DNA from: Oehlia diaphana
Taxonomy: Eukaryota > Glomeromycota > Glomeromycetes > Glomerales > Glomeraceae
Assembly (NCBI GenBank): GCA_003833135.1
Contig: QZLH01000677.1
Location: 4,375 to 68,374 of the forward strand
DNA length: 64,000 bases
Direction of reading: 5' to 3'
Translations under genes and position numbers: made by a program
Notes under the pieces: model-generated
Seen by the model: the letters and a program-made list of their open reading frames with translations, nothing else
Told to the model about the DNA's origin: nothing
The model's database searches: none
Shown: in pieces, positions 11,264 to 22,225 of the stretch
Layout: every line of letters starts with the position of its first letter
Numbering within the stretch: the stretch's first letter is position 1

Positions 11264-11507
11264 TAAAGTTGCTTACTGAAACCTAAGGATTTAGGCAAGA
11301 TGGCGTTTTGCCGAAAAGTAAAATTCTGCCAAAACTATATTAAAGTTATATTAAAAAACTGGCGAAACTCTGGAAAAAGGTGAAACTGCCAAAACTTATT
11401 ATAAATGCCGAAACTGCTAAAACTCTACCAAAACTATAATAAATCTATAGTAAAATTTTGACGAAACTAATTGTAGGATTTTGAAGAGGTTTAGACAAGC
11501 AACCTTA
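11264..11507. mobile_element. hAT-like MITE with 8-bp target duplication
   Basis: The direct 8-bp duplication TTATAGAC lies at 11256-11263 and 11508-11515. The ends are TAAAGTTGCTT on the left and the complement of TAAGGTTGCTT on the right. The interior repeats GCCAAAAC and GCGAAAC words in both orientations. There is no coding sequence. Confidence 0.75.
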
Positions 11508-12140
11508 TTATAGACCTAGATACAATGGCTTTCAAAACAATTGTACAATTATTTTGTAAAATTTTTAAAATATATCAAAATATTTTTAAAATTAAAATAT
11601 CAATATAATATCAAAGTTAATTAAATTATAATAATAAAATAATAATAAATATATTAAAAAATTATTGTGATATTATTTTGAAATATTTTTATAGACCTAG
11701 ATACAATACAATCACAAAATAATAATAAAAGTATAATAAAAACATTTTGATATATTAAATATATTTTAGTAATATTTAAAATTATTACAAAATCATTTCA
11801 AAAAATTGGCCATTTTTAGTAAAGTAATTTTTGTATAAAGAAAATAAACAAAAAAAATAAAAACAGTTAATATAGTAGTTAAAAATAAATTAACAATAAA
11901 TTTTATACAGCCAAATCTTGATATACTGAACTTCTGGTTCAGAGATAAAAGTTCAGTATATAGAAGGTGTTTAGTAAATAAAATTTTTTTTATATACTGA
12001 ACTCTATAGGTAAACAATAAAAAGTTCAATATATCAAAAATCATGTGATTATTCATACAATATTCACAGTATAAAGATTGTTGAACTTTATTATGTAAAA
12101 AAAAAATACATAAATATAAAAAGTCTAAAAAATTATATTA
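11508..12140. other. AT-rich spacer with a GTTCAGTATAT repeat
   Basis: No gene is supported. GTTCAGTATAT and its complement occur several times at 11925-12035, preceded by TACAGCCAAATCTTGATATA. That resembles the left end of the element at 12141, so a second diverged pogo-type MITE may lie here. Confidence 0.4.
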
Positions 12141-12301
12141 CAGTCCTTTGATATAGTGAACCAGTGAATTTTTCAGACAACTATAATAAATTTCCCCTTG
12201 CTATAACGAATTAACCAATCAAATCTCTTAAAATCTTCACTATAACTCTATAGCGAAGTTGAAGTCTGAATCCTAGGGTTTGTTATAATAAGGGTTGACT
12301 G
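12141..12301. mobile_element. Pogo-like MITE with TA target duplication
   Basis: The ends are CAGTCCTTTGATATAGTG and the complement of CAGTCAACCCTTATTATA, both flanked by TA (12139-12140 and 12302-12303). The imperfect CAGTC termini and TA duplication fit the pogo/Tigger group, whose larger member is at 49645-52034. Confidence 0.6.
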
Positions 12302-12442
12302 TACTAATAAAATGTAAATGTTTATATTATATTATTAATAAAATGTAAATGTTTATATTATATTACTAATAAATATTTAAAAAAAAAATTATATTATCAA
12401 TTATTATAATACTATTATAATATTAAGTCACGCATGATTCCA

Positions 12443-13045
12443 TCATATGTTTAACTAACTGCCTAATACCGATTGAACTTTACTATTTTTATTGAAATGA
12501 ATAATTTGTTTTTTAAGATTATATAATATATTTCTGTTATTGAACTTCATAATAAAAGTATTGGATGGATTATCAAGAAAAGATAATACTTTGTCCAATA
12601 ATGCTAATACTTCTGAAGTAGATATTTTGAGTTGTAGAATTAATTCTTTTTCTTCAAGATCTGTTTCATTTGGTTTTACTATATTTACAATTTTATTATC
12701 ATTATTAATTAAAATAAATTCTTTGGCACTCATTAATCTACCAAAAATAAAATTATTATATTGATCCAATAATTTTTGGATCTCTTCTATTTCATTCAGG
12801 CCATCATCATTTTGTTCTTCATTGAAAGGTGAAGGTAAAGGTAAAGGTGAAGGTAAAGGTAAAATCGGCAAAATTTCAGTTTTTGACTAATAATTACAAA
12901 TAGTTTTACTTGTTATAGCTTCCCAAACTTTTGCACAAAGTGAAGTAGAGTCATTTATCTTCAATTTAGAAACTGGTATATTTAACTCCATTTCATTATC
13001 ATAGGCCTCAATTCTATCTTTTATAAGTCTTTTATGATATTGTGC
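12443..13045 (-). pseudogene. Pogo/Tigger transposase C-terminal fragment
   Basis: The minus strand reads AQYHKRLIKDRIEAYDNEME, then KINDSTSLCAKVWEAITSK, then a Pro/Leu-rich stretch and an acidic helical tail ending near KKQIIHFNKNSK. It aligns with the plus-strand Tigger copy at 51133-51759. There KNCWLKADILP corresponds here to CNY*SKTEILP, so the TAG at 12887-12889 replaces TGG. Another TAG at 12455-12457 also falls at an expected Trp. The upstream catalytic part is missing; the fragment meets an interspersed repeat at about 13050. Confidence 0.75.
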
Positions 13046-13050
13046 CTAAG

Positions 13051-13255
13051 ATTAATAAACTAGAAAAATGAAAACCGTTGAGGGTCTATCGCTTAAACGT
13101 TTAATAGTAACAATAATTTATATATATATATTAATGATTACAAAAATGTGACACAGTGTTACAAAATGTGTTGCTAAAAATAAAGCATTATAAAAAATGT
13201 AATACAAAATATAAAAGGAAATAAGTAAAGGCTAAATTATAGTGATGTAGGTGTA
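13051..13255 (+). repeat. Interspersed repeat, copy in inverted orientation to 49345-49550
   Basis: ACCGTTGAGGGTCTATCGCT and the downstream words ACAAAAATGTGACA, ACAAAATGTGTTGCTAAAAA and GGCTAAATTATAGTGA occur in the same order on the minus strand at 49345-49550. This copy carries a TA-rich insertion after CGCTTAAACG. The class is unknown; a SINE is one possibility. Confidence 0.6.
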
Positions 13256-14330
13256 AAGCTCTAAATAAGTCAGTTTGGTTCAGATTATAGACAGTTCAGA
13301 TTAGAACTGAAATCCGTAAGAATCAAACTGAAAAACTGGCAGTTCAGTTCAGTTTAATTCAATTTTTAAAAATATGCAAAAAATTGAATAACTGGAGATT
13401 GAGTGATCATATAAAATTGAGCTATATATCATTAAAATCCTTATAATAAGATGCGTCAAATAGTGGTAAGATCGTGTCTCTAGTATTGATAGATCACAAG
13501 TTAGATCATACCAAATGTTTTACATAAAATTAGCATTAAAAAGCTATCTATCGATAATAGAGACATGATTTTACTACCATTCAATGTGTCTTGGTGAGTT
13601 GAATCCAATAAATATTAATTTGTCTATGTATGATTACTGGATGGTGAATAATATTAAATTTTGCATTTTTTAAAAATTTTAGAGCGTTATAAAATAAAAA
13701 TGCTGATACATAAATTTATTCATTATCCAATAGTTATACAAAGATAAATTAGGGCTTATTGGATTCATCTCATAAAGGCGAATTGAATGGTGGTAAGATC
13801 GCATCTCTAGTATCGATAGATTACAAATAAGATTACACTAAATGTTTTACATAAAATTAGCATTAGAAAGCTATTTATCAATGTTAGAGACAAAATCTTA
13901 CTACCATTCAACTCATCTCTGTAAGACAAATCCAATAAGCCCTAATTCATCTTTATACGACCATTGGATAACGAATAAATATACTATGTATCAGCATTTT
14001 TATTTTATTACGTTCTAAAATTTTTAAAAAATGCAAAATTTGACATTATTCACCATCCAGTAATCATATATAGGCGAATTAATATTTATTGGATTCATCT
14101 CACTGAGATATAATGAATGGTGGTAAGATCATGTCTCTAGCATCGATATAGTGTTGCTAAGTTCAAGCCAAACTGAACTGAACTAAACCAAACCGATAGG
14201 ATCAGTCCAGTTCGACTTCAGGATTTTGAAACTACAGCTCAGTCTGACTTGAAGATTTTCAAGTTGCAGTTTGGTTTGACTTGAGAAAACCAAGTTGATG
14301 GGAAACTGATGGGGCTGATGAGGTCGTTAA
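13256..14330. mobile_element. TTCAG-word element split by a compound foldback
   Basis: Flanks 13262-13380 and 14160-14320 are made of GTTCAG and CTGAAC words in both orientations, like two halves of one element. Between them lies a compound foldback (about 13462-14155). It has hairpin cores at 13462-13585 and 13789-13905 and a half core at 14118-14150. An approximately 190-bp spacer (13590-13785) reappears as its reverse complement at 13910-14105. The hairpin core AATGGTGGTAAGATC is shared with the MITE at 288-812. Confidence 0.65.
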
Positions 14331-14524
14331 ATTAGTTAAATAATTTTATTAAATAATAATCATTCTACTAAAAAAAAAAATAGTTTTTTCATTATTAAAA
14401 AAATTTTGTTTAAAAATGATTTTCTTAATTTGTGTCATGTGGTTTCACAGTATATGCTAGATTATTTATAGATGATTTACCAATAATCTTTTTTAACGTT
14501 AGGTTTTTCTTTTTTTATTGTAAA

Positions 14525-14896
14525 ATGGGAGATGAAACAGGTTTTATTGATATTATTAATGATGATGATAATGAACAGAAGGAAAAAACTGATGAAGAAG
14601 TATCACTTAATTCTTCAGAAAAGAAATTAACAAATTTACCTCCAGCTTGCGCACCAAGTACTGTTTGGCAGCATTACGAAAGAATTTATGATAATGAAGG
14701 TATTCATATACATACAAAATGTAATTATTGTGATCAAAAATATAGTATAAAATGTTCTACAATTACGCTTAATGATCATTGGAAAAGAAAACACCTAAAG
14801 ATTCAACCTGGAGGAGTAGGATCAATAGAAGCAGCATTTGATAATGCACGATCACAAACAAAATTGCAATCAGAAGATCATTTAAATAGTTTAAAC
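14525..14896 (+). pseudogene. hAT transposase N-terminus (BED finger), interrupted
   Basis: The likely start is MGDETGFIDIINDDDNEQ at 14525 (AAAATGG context); the longer upstream frame lacks support. An acidic leader precedes a BED zinc finger, CNYCDQKY followed by LNDHWKRKH. The frame continues to LQSEDHLNSLN, where the foldback element starting at 14897 cuts it. No continuation is recognisable beyond 15645. It differs from the hAT at 6354-8090. Confidence 0.7.
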
Positions 14897-15645
14897 GGGA
14901 CCCGTTCACATTACCGACAATCATTTTACCGACACTCATTTTACTGACACTCATATTACCGACAATCATTTCACCGACAGGTACATTTTACCGACACTCA
15001 TTTTACCGACACTCATTTTACCGACACTCATTTTACCGACACTCATTTTTACCATCAACACTTACAGTTTCACTACCCACTTCGGTTATGAAATTAAAAT
15101 ACATATTTAATATAAAGAATTTACCATAATATATAAAATAAAAAATTGATTAATATACAGTATAACAAAATGTAAAATACTATGATATTTATATATAATA
15201 AAATAACTTGAATTTAATATTTAATTTTATCAATTTTATTTTTAAAAAATTTATTTCAGCTTCATAATATATTGTACTTATAATTGTTATAATTTTCTTA
15301 ATTTAGTTTATATAATTTGCTTTTTTGTAAGCATTCTAGAGTATTTCAAAATGATAATTGAATATAATAGTGTACTGAATATTATTTCAATTAATAATAA
15401 ATAATAAACTAATAAAAGTTTTATTTTAAACAATAATAAATAAACAATAACAAAATAAATAAATAACTATTTCTATATATTACTTTATTTTATTACATAC
15501 TTAAAATTATATTATTATATTATTGTTTTGTCGGTAAAATGATTTGTCGGTAAAATGATTGTCGGTAAAACGTACCTGTCGGTAAAGTGAGTGTCGGTAA
15601 AATGATTGTCGGTAATATGATTGTCGGTAATGTGAACCAGACCCC
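14897..15645. mobile_element. ACCGACA-word foldback element
   Basis: The left arm repeats ATTTTACCGACACTC about ten times (14910-15050). The right arm carries the complement, TGTCGGTAAAATGA, several times (15528-15630). The ends are GGGACCCGTTCACATTACC and the complement of GGGGTCTGGTTCACATTACC. The middle (15060-15525) is plain A/T. I see no target duplication and no coding frame. Confidence 0.75.
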
Positions 15646-16785
15646 AATATGAAACCGGGAAATAATAAACTCTGCAATTTTCAACTTTGTATGAAGGTAA
15701 TTATGAGTGCGACAGGGGATTACAGTTTTAATACCAATATTCTTGGTATTTATGTTTTACTCTAGCGTTAAATTTATTGATACAATAAATATAGAGAGTC
15801 AATTATTTTTGCTCACTCTATGGAATATTGTCCAGACTCTAGAGCGTAGTTAAGGAATAATATTAATATTTTTTCGCTTCTACAGTATACATTTTAAGTT
15901 TCTCAAATAATTTACATCGACCTTAATAATTTTAACTTTAGAAATTATAAGTAGACTTTAAATTTTGGTTATTGATTTCCAACGCAACAAAATATTTTTT
16001 TATTATGCATGATTGACTCGCTTAAATAGTCCAAATTTTTAAATTTTTATTGATGAATGAGTGATATCAAGCAAATTAAATAACTTATATAGTGTCGCAG
16101 TAGTCAGATTTATATGCCAGTTCTTTAGAATTATGGTTAGTATTAGGGTGAAGGGATTAGCCGGTTAGGATTACAACAATTAAATCTGACTAACATTTTT
16201 GCGGTGGTGCTAGGATTTTTCAAATTAAACCAAATACATAACTAATTTAATGTGATCAAATTTTTTGTCAAATTAAATAAGTATTACCAAATAATAACCA
16301 TCTAAATTTATTATATGCACGGGGTTAGCAAATTACGAATTTTTTGTAATATTTATGCAATCAATGAAAGAAGCTTCTCAAATTAATAATATATTAATGC
16401 TTTAAAATGTTAATAAAGTTATGATTCAAAATAATTTCACGAAAATATTACGAAATTTACTACATAAAATTTGACACATGGATTTAAAAATATTATGTTA
16501 ACCCTTTTTTTGAAAAATAAAATACATGACTTAATTATATATTTCGTTATAAAATGCGTCTAATTAATATAATATCGATATACAGATTAAATTAATAAAA
16601 AGATAGGGTATAATCACATCAAGTAATATAATTTAAAAAATTATTCGACGTTATTGACTTATTGCTCAGTCAATTAGGAATATGCAAGATTTTAATGACC
16701 AATATTTTTACCTTCTATTGATCACCGCAGCATTCCTAATGACCGTCAGTAGCGAATGAGGGGATGCAGTCAAAGGCTGATATCT
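15646..16785. other. AT-rich spacer with a possible small MITE
   Basis: There is no gene. At about 16091-16208 GTCGCAGTAGTCAGATTTA is matched by the inverted TAAATCTGACTAACA followed by TTTTTGCGGTGG, a possible short inverted-repeat element without a clear target duplication. Confidence 0.35.
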
Positions 16786-18764
16786 CTATTCTCCTATCCA
16801 ATGACTTCTATTTATTGAATTGAGATTGTTAATATCAATGTCAAATTCCTTGGTAACATATTCTGTAATTTTAAATTAAGCAAATTTAAATATTATTCGG
16901 GTATTTGTAATAAGCATAACAAAATTACTTACCGCTATTTTGAGGCAAATTGAAGTTAATATCAAATTCTATTTCTTTCGTAAAATAATCTAAAAACATA
17001 TAAACATAAAATCTAATTAGATTTGTGGAATAATTAAATATTTTTTAAATCAAATAAAAAGTCATTCACCATCGTTTTTATTTTCGAATAATTTTCTTCT
17101 TTTAGTACTTCGACCTAAATAATTATTTTTTTTTTTAAAAAAAAGGAAAGAAAGAAATTTCAATAATTTTTTTTTATTTACATTATTGGCTAGGTTTAAT
17201 ACTCGTACCATTGTCATTGTTGTCTTCGACTGAATCATCTTCATGCTTTATTTTATCTAAATAAATACCGATAGATACTGTGTTATTTTTCTGATAGTAA
17301 TAAAATGGATCTAAATGAACGATTAAAAATGAAATAATATTGAAAATTTATTTTATAACAAAGTCAACAAATGTATTTAATAACAAAGAATTCAGTTGTT
17401 TACCAATAGATTGACTCCTTGAACTCCTCAAAGACATTGCAGAATTAATCATGCCACTTAAAGGTCTACTCTTGTAAATAGCACCTGAATGATTAGTTAT
17501 TACAGGTCCAATATCTGGTGACTTTATAATTTTAGTTGGATTATTAGTAAAGATATTTAAAAGTTCCTTATCGTAAATGATGCTATCAATTTTGTTATAT
17601 ATATCAGTAGCTGTTGGTTTTTTCTCTGGATCCGAATGCCAGCATTCTTTCATTAATTCAATATATCCATCAGGTGCATTTGTGACAATTGGAGGTCGTA
17701 AACCATCACATATATTAATGATAAGATCAACATCATGGTTTCGATCCCAACAAGGTCTTCTACCCGTCATAAACTCCCACATAATCATACCATAGCTATA
17801 TATATCTGTAGCTTTAGTATATTTTTGCCTTTGAAAAATTTCTGGTGCCATATAGGGAATAGTACCATATATTTTATTATAATCATTTGTAGCATCTGTC
17901 GCAGATTTACTAATTCCCAAATCACCTATATATGAATCATAATTATCAAAAAAAATATTTCCACTATGTAAATCTCTGTGAATAATACCTACACTATGGA
18001 TATTAATAAGTCCATTCGTAATTTTTTTTAAAATATTCAACTTACTAACCCAATTGATGTTATAAAAATCATTACTTATATAATGTTTCAAATCACCTAA
18101 ATTATAATATTGCATAATAATCGTAAAATCTTGAGTATTTAAGTCTTGAGTAATTCCAAAATAATCACTAATGTAGCTTGCATATTGAGAATATTTATTA
18201 GACGGTTTCGCCAATAATTATAATATATTTTAAGCTATAATAAATAAGTTCGTTTGATTAATTGATGACATTATTAAAACAAATTAGTACTATAGAATAG
18301 TGTATTACCTCGTTTAGTTCTCTAGATGTGATGTTTTTAGAATTATTTAGTTTTTTGAGAACAACTGTATAGTTAGGTATACGAGGAATATAATTACGTT
18401 CAATACTATACTAATCGATTGGACCATCAACCCAAGTTGCTTTATAAATTTTGCTAAAACCTTCTTCAGCAATAAATTCTACATTTTTAAATTGATCATA
18501 AGGGACAAACTCCATTTTTCCATATTCTGATACATGATTAATTTGTGTATATCTGATAAAATCATCAATAACCTTGTTTCCACTTATTTTAAATATCATC
18601 TTCATTATGTAACAATTGCGACAGTTTCTGTGACTTTCATCTAAAGGTTTCCTTTTATTACATTCATCACATTTTCTTTTTTTATATTTTGAATTGATTA
18701 TGGTTTGTGTTGGTGTCGGTATTAGAAAGTCAGTTTTATGTTTATGAGTTATTAATTGGTCCAT
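16786..18764 (-). pseudogene. Zn-finger protein kinase pseudogene, six exons
   Basis: Exons are 18309-18764, 17404-18234, 17209-17256, 17070-17114, 16933-16989 and 16786-16862, all with AG/GT borders. The four tail exons are phase 1. The N-terminus has a CDEC...CRNC zinc-binding pair. The kinase part has a Gly loop (IAEEGFSKIYKATW), VVLKK, IIHRDLHSGNIFF, IGDLGISKS and PYMAPEIF. A TAG at 18411-18413 replaces the TGG of WYSI seen in the kinase at 39105. Exon 2 begins LKIYYNY and then needs a frame change to reach KPSNKYSQYAS. Both defects point to loss of function. The tail exons encode DKIKHEDDS, GRSTKRRKLFENKND, DYFTKEIEFDINFN and EYVTKEFDIDIN. Confidence 0.8.
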
Positions 18765-19635
18765 GATTATTTAATTTTATTTCGTTCTTTTGAAGCATTC
18801 AAAGAAACTACCCAGCTAAATATATATAAACAAATTCCACGTATAACCCCTGATGGAAATTTCCCAATGTTTAGTCCTTTAGGAAATTTATTTATATATA
18901 GAAATTATGAACGTCATCCTGCCTCCCCAGAAAACTCCTTAAATGACTATGTGGCTTATATCATGCGACAAATAATTTTTATCTTGTTTCCTAATATGGA
19001 ATATTCATTAAAAAAAAATTGTCATGCTCAACTTCTGTATCATCGTAGTAAAAGTGATCAAAAAAATTATCTAAATTGTTTTAAAAAGTATTATTACAAT
19101 AATTTTTAAAGATTTTATTAAGAATTTTGATAATGTTTTATATTTATAACCCTTTTTGAACAGAATATATAGAAACTTTGCATAAATTATCGCATGTAAT
19201 CTAATTCGAACAAGTCTTCCTAAGTTAATAAAATAAATTATACCCTGTAAAAGATTTAACTTGATAATTTCCATGTTTCAATGCTATAAATTCCGTTAAT
19301 ACTGTATGATACATTTACGGAAATAACATGGAATAAAAACACTTTTATATAAGTAATTTGGATTATACAGTAAATGATTTTTTATTCTTTAGAGGTTAAT
19401 AATCATTTCTTTGGTAATATAAAATAAATTAATAAATTTAATATTTATATCAATATCTACTAATTCGACTTCTTTGTAAGATAATCTTGAAATATATACA
19501 AAACATTTAAATCAAAATTATAAAATTAATATAGTGTTGAGAAAAAAATTATTATCATCATTTTTTTTATTTTCAGCCAATTTTTCTTTTAACAAATATT
19601 ATTACAATGGCAAATATTAAATATTAGAAAATTAA
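18765..19635. other. Upstream region of the kinase pseudogene
   Basis: The first 150 bp resemble the upstream region of the kinase at 43667-45416 (45417-45600). Both carry a GATGGAAATTTCCCAATGTT-like block and a following TAGTCC, so the duplication that made the kinases included their promoters. The open frame on the plus strand here is probably accidental. The remainder is AT-rich. Confidence 0.45.
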
Positions 19636-19815
19636 TTGATGTCATACCATCATCATCATTATCTTCAAATTTTTCTTGACTTTTTTCTAAATTAACAGAT
19701 TGATCCTTGAACTCCTTAAAGACATTGCAGAATTTAATCACACACTTAAAGGAATTCCCTTATAAGTAGCACCTAAATGATTAGCTGTTAAAGGTCCAAT
19801 GTCTGTTATTATTAC
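19636..19815 (-). pseudogene. Solo kinase C-terminal fragment
   Basis: The minus strand reads DIGPLTANHLGATYKGIPLS, a TGA, then LNSAMSLRSSR. This matches the region following the kinase domain in the three kinases of this window (SDIGPVTTNHLGAIYKSRPL). No kinase domain is present next to it. Confidence 0.65.
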
Positions 19816-19887
19816 GTATATTTTCGAGCACAAGTGCCATCTGTTATGACGACACTCTTCGGGTCATTAATAATATGTCGTTATAAC

Positions 19888-20601
19888 TAGGGATGGGAAC
19901 GCTCGGATCACGTGATTTCGAGTGGCTTTTGAGCCGACGTTATATCTAGTGGGTTTCGAACTTATTTGAGCTAGAGGTGTTGCTAAGGTGGTTAGGAAGG
20001 GAGCTCTGCAAGTGCACCTCCCCAGTTTCACACTGCGGTCAGCCCCAAATACCAATAAATACCTACTGATGTAGGTGGTCCGGGGTGGGTTTAGGGTGTC
20101 CCTAGTTGGGCCACCCTAAATCTCTTAATTAGGTAGGGTCCATTCCTCGGAATGGATGATGGACTTAATGTTGGGCTCATTTCTTAGGAAACATGCTCTC
20201 TTAGATAGTACTTCCGACTTTACATAAAATAAAATAAAATAAATAAACTTATTTGAGCTAAAAATCCTGTTAATAATAAATGAATTGGTTATCTTTCAGG
20301 ATTATCAAAAAAAGAAGAAATTTATTAGTTAGAAATAATTTTATTAACTTTTAAAAATTGAGCCGGGCCGACTCCAAACTGACTTCGGAAAATTGGCTCA
20401 AAATAGGATCGACATCAAAATTATGGCGATTATTAACCAATTATTGGTTGATGGCCAATCAAATTTTTTTTGATTGATCGTCATCACATGCACTACTTGT
20501 GTCTTTAATTTGACGTAAGAAGCACACATTTTGCTTAATGTAAGTCGATGGTAAGCCAACGGTGAACCAAAATCGAGCCGAATGAGCCGCTTCCATCCCT
20601 A
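19888..20601. mobile_element. hAT-like GAGCCG-word element with 8-bp duplication
   Basis: The target duplication GTTATAAC lies at 19880-19887 and 20602-20609. The ends are TAGGGATGGGAACGCTCGG and the complement of TAGGGATGGAAGCGGCTC, typical hAT termini. GAGCCG, CGAGCC and their complements recur near both ends. A SINE is inserted inside (19974-20245). There is no transposase. Confidence 0.85.
19974..20245 (+). mobile_element. tRNA-derived SINE nested in a hAT-like element
   Basis: A 15-bp direct duplication AACTTATTTGAGCTA flanks it (19959-19973, 20246-20260). The head GCTAAGGTGGTTAGGAAG resembles an internal pol III A box, and CCCAGTTTCACACTGCGG resembles a degenerate B box at tRNA-like spacing. 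The unit ends in repeated AAAAT. The body is conspicuously richer in G and C than its surroundings. Long target duplication plus A-rich tail indicates LINE-mediated retrotransposition. Confidence 0.8.
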
Positions 20602-20609
20602 GTTATAAC

Positions 20610-21501
20610 GAGGTATAACGGGTGACACTTGTATCACTAACTATACAATCTATTTCCCCACAATTTTATTTCTTAAAAAAATACCAATTCTATTCTGAGA
20701 TAATAATTGAACTTCTCAGAATATTATTCAAAGATTTATGGAAAAAATAGAGGCCTATAAAAATTTATTCCGTGCTTTTATTCCGTAAATGTATCATCAC
20801 GGAATGGAAATTATCCAATTGAAATTGCTTAGATTTTCAGTTATTTTTCCGTATTCACGGAATTTTTATAGAAATACGGATAAAATTTTTTATAGGGGAG
20901 TTAACATGTTAAAGCCAAGAGAACTGTGGGAGCTGTATTAAAAAAAATATATATATCAAAAATATATTTATTCTATCATACGTATTTGAAATTAACGAGA
21001 ATGATATTATATTTTGAGTAATATAGTAGTTATGACAACACATAAAAAATTTTTATTCAGAAATCAATACAATGATTCTTTAGGAAAAAATGAAAAAAAA
21101 AAAAAAAAATATTTTTAATTATTTGGCATCTTAATTATGATTTATAAATAAATAAAATTTTGATTTGAATTAATAAATTAAAATTACAAAAAAAAATATT
21201 TTCTAAATAATTATTCGTGACTGAAATTTGTGTTCAATTTGTGTTCAAAAAGGTTTAAATTAATGATATACTTCTTGATTCTCGCCATTTTTTTTTAATA
21301 AATTTTACAGATTTCATATTGGGATCGTAAAATTTAATATTTTCGACATCCATTTAAAAATAAATCTTGTTCAACCAAATATTTAGTAAATGTTGCGTTT
21401 CAATCCTCACAAATAAATGCTAATTTCATTAGGTACTATAAACTTTAAAGGTGAATAAAAAAATTAATAGTGACTGTCACGTGTTTACGGACGATGATAC
21501 C
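20610..21501. other. AT-rich spacer
   Basis: No gene is seen. A poly-A run lies at 21090-21108. At 20755-20895 CGTATTCACGGAATTT-like words repeat in both orientations, possibly a decayed foldback element. Confidence 0.35.
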
Positions 21502-21822
21502 TTATGGCGCTGCATACAGTACCCCCTTCAAATAGTACCAGGGTATTATTCAAATTCACATTCAGGTATTCTTGAAAAATACCCCGGTACTAATCAAAAT
21601 TCGATTTTGAATAGTACCCCGGATACTAATCATATTCCGACTTGTGTACTAATTTAATTATAATAAAATCAAATGTACCCCCCCTTCCAATGCATCCCCT
21701 CTTCCAATGTATCCCCTTTCAATAGTACCCCCTCCTCCTATAGTATCCCCCCGGGTACTATTCAATCTAAGCGGACTTTCTTGAATAGTACCGGGGTACT
21801 ATATGCAGCGCTATACGGTAAT
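21502..21822. mobile_element. AGTACCCC-word foldback element
   Basis: The terminal inverted repeat TATGGCGCTGCATACAGTAC matches the complement of the right end, TATAGCGCTGCATATAGTAC. The interior is an irregular array of AATAGTACCCCGG, its complement and ATGTATCCCC words. No target duplication was found. It carries no gene. Confidence 0.65.
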
Positions 21823-21860
21823 TATTTTGCCGAGCTGCATATACCGGGATCGACCGGGAT

Positions 21861-21974
21861 GCAAATGTATCGTTCTTATACGTGTACGACATACTATCTT
21901 ATACGACCTATATTGTGTGACATATACGTCGTATAAGAACATAGCACCTGATCGTATAAGAACGATACATTTGC
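21861..21974. mobile_element. Mutator-type MITE with 9-bp target duplication
   Basis: The 9-bp duplication GACCGGGAT lies at 21852-21860 and 21975-21983. The ends are GCAAATGTATCGTTCTTATA in perfect inversion. A 9-bp duplication is the Mutator/MULE signature, and MULE transposase pieces occur elsewhere in this window. Confidence 0.85.
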
Positions 21975-22225
21975 GACCGGGATCCGGATACCTTCTGATG
22001 ATTTTCCTTTATCGGAAAAACTCCTGCCGGATATGCACAATGTGGCATGCCATATACGTTTCACATCACCTTAAATTTAAAGAATTTCTTACTCCGATAC
22101 TCCACATTTGTATCACAAAATTTTGGTTTATAAACTGTCAGTTATTACTTTAAGCTGTTTAAACTCTTTTTCAATTAACAAAAAGACATTACCTATCAAG
22201 AAAAAACAACAACATACTCTTAACA

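Noticed and set aside
14910..15050. Evenly spaced ACCGACA repeats that could suggest a CRISPR array
   Set aside because: The spacing is about 18 bp with no unique spacers, the right arm is the inverted form, and the sequence is eukaryotic.
18756..19109. 117-residue plus-strand open frame next to the kinase pseudogene
   Set aside because: It covers the kinase promoter region, which is similar to the upstream sequence of another kinase where this frame is not kept.
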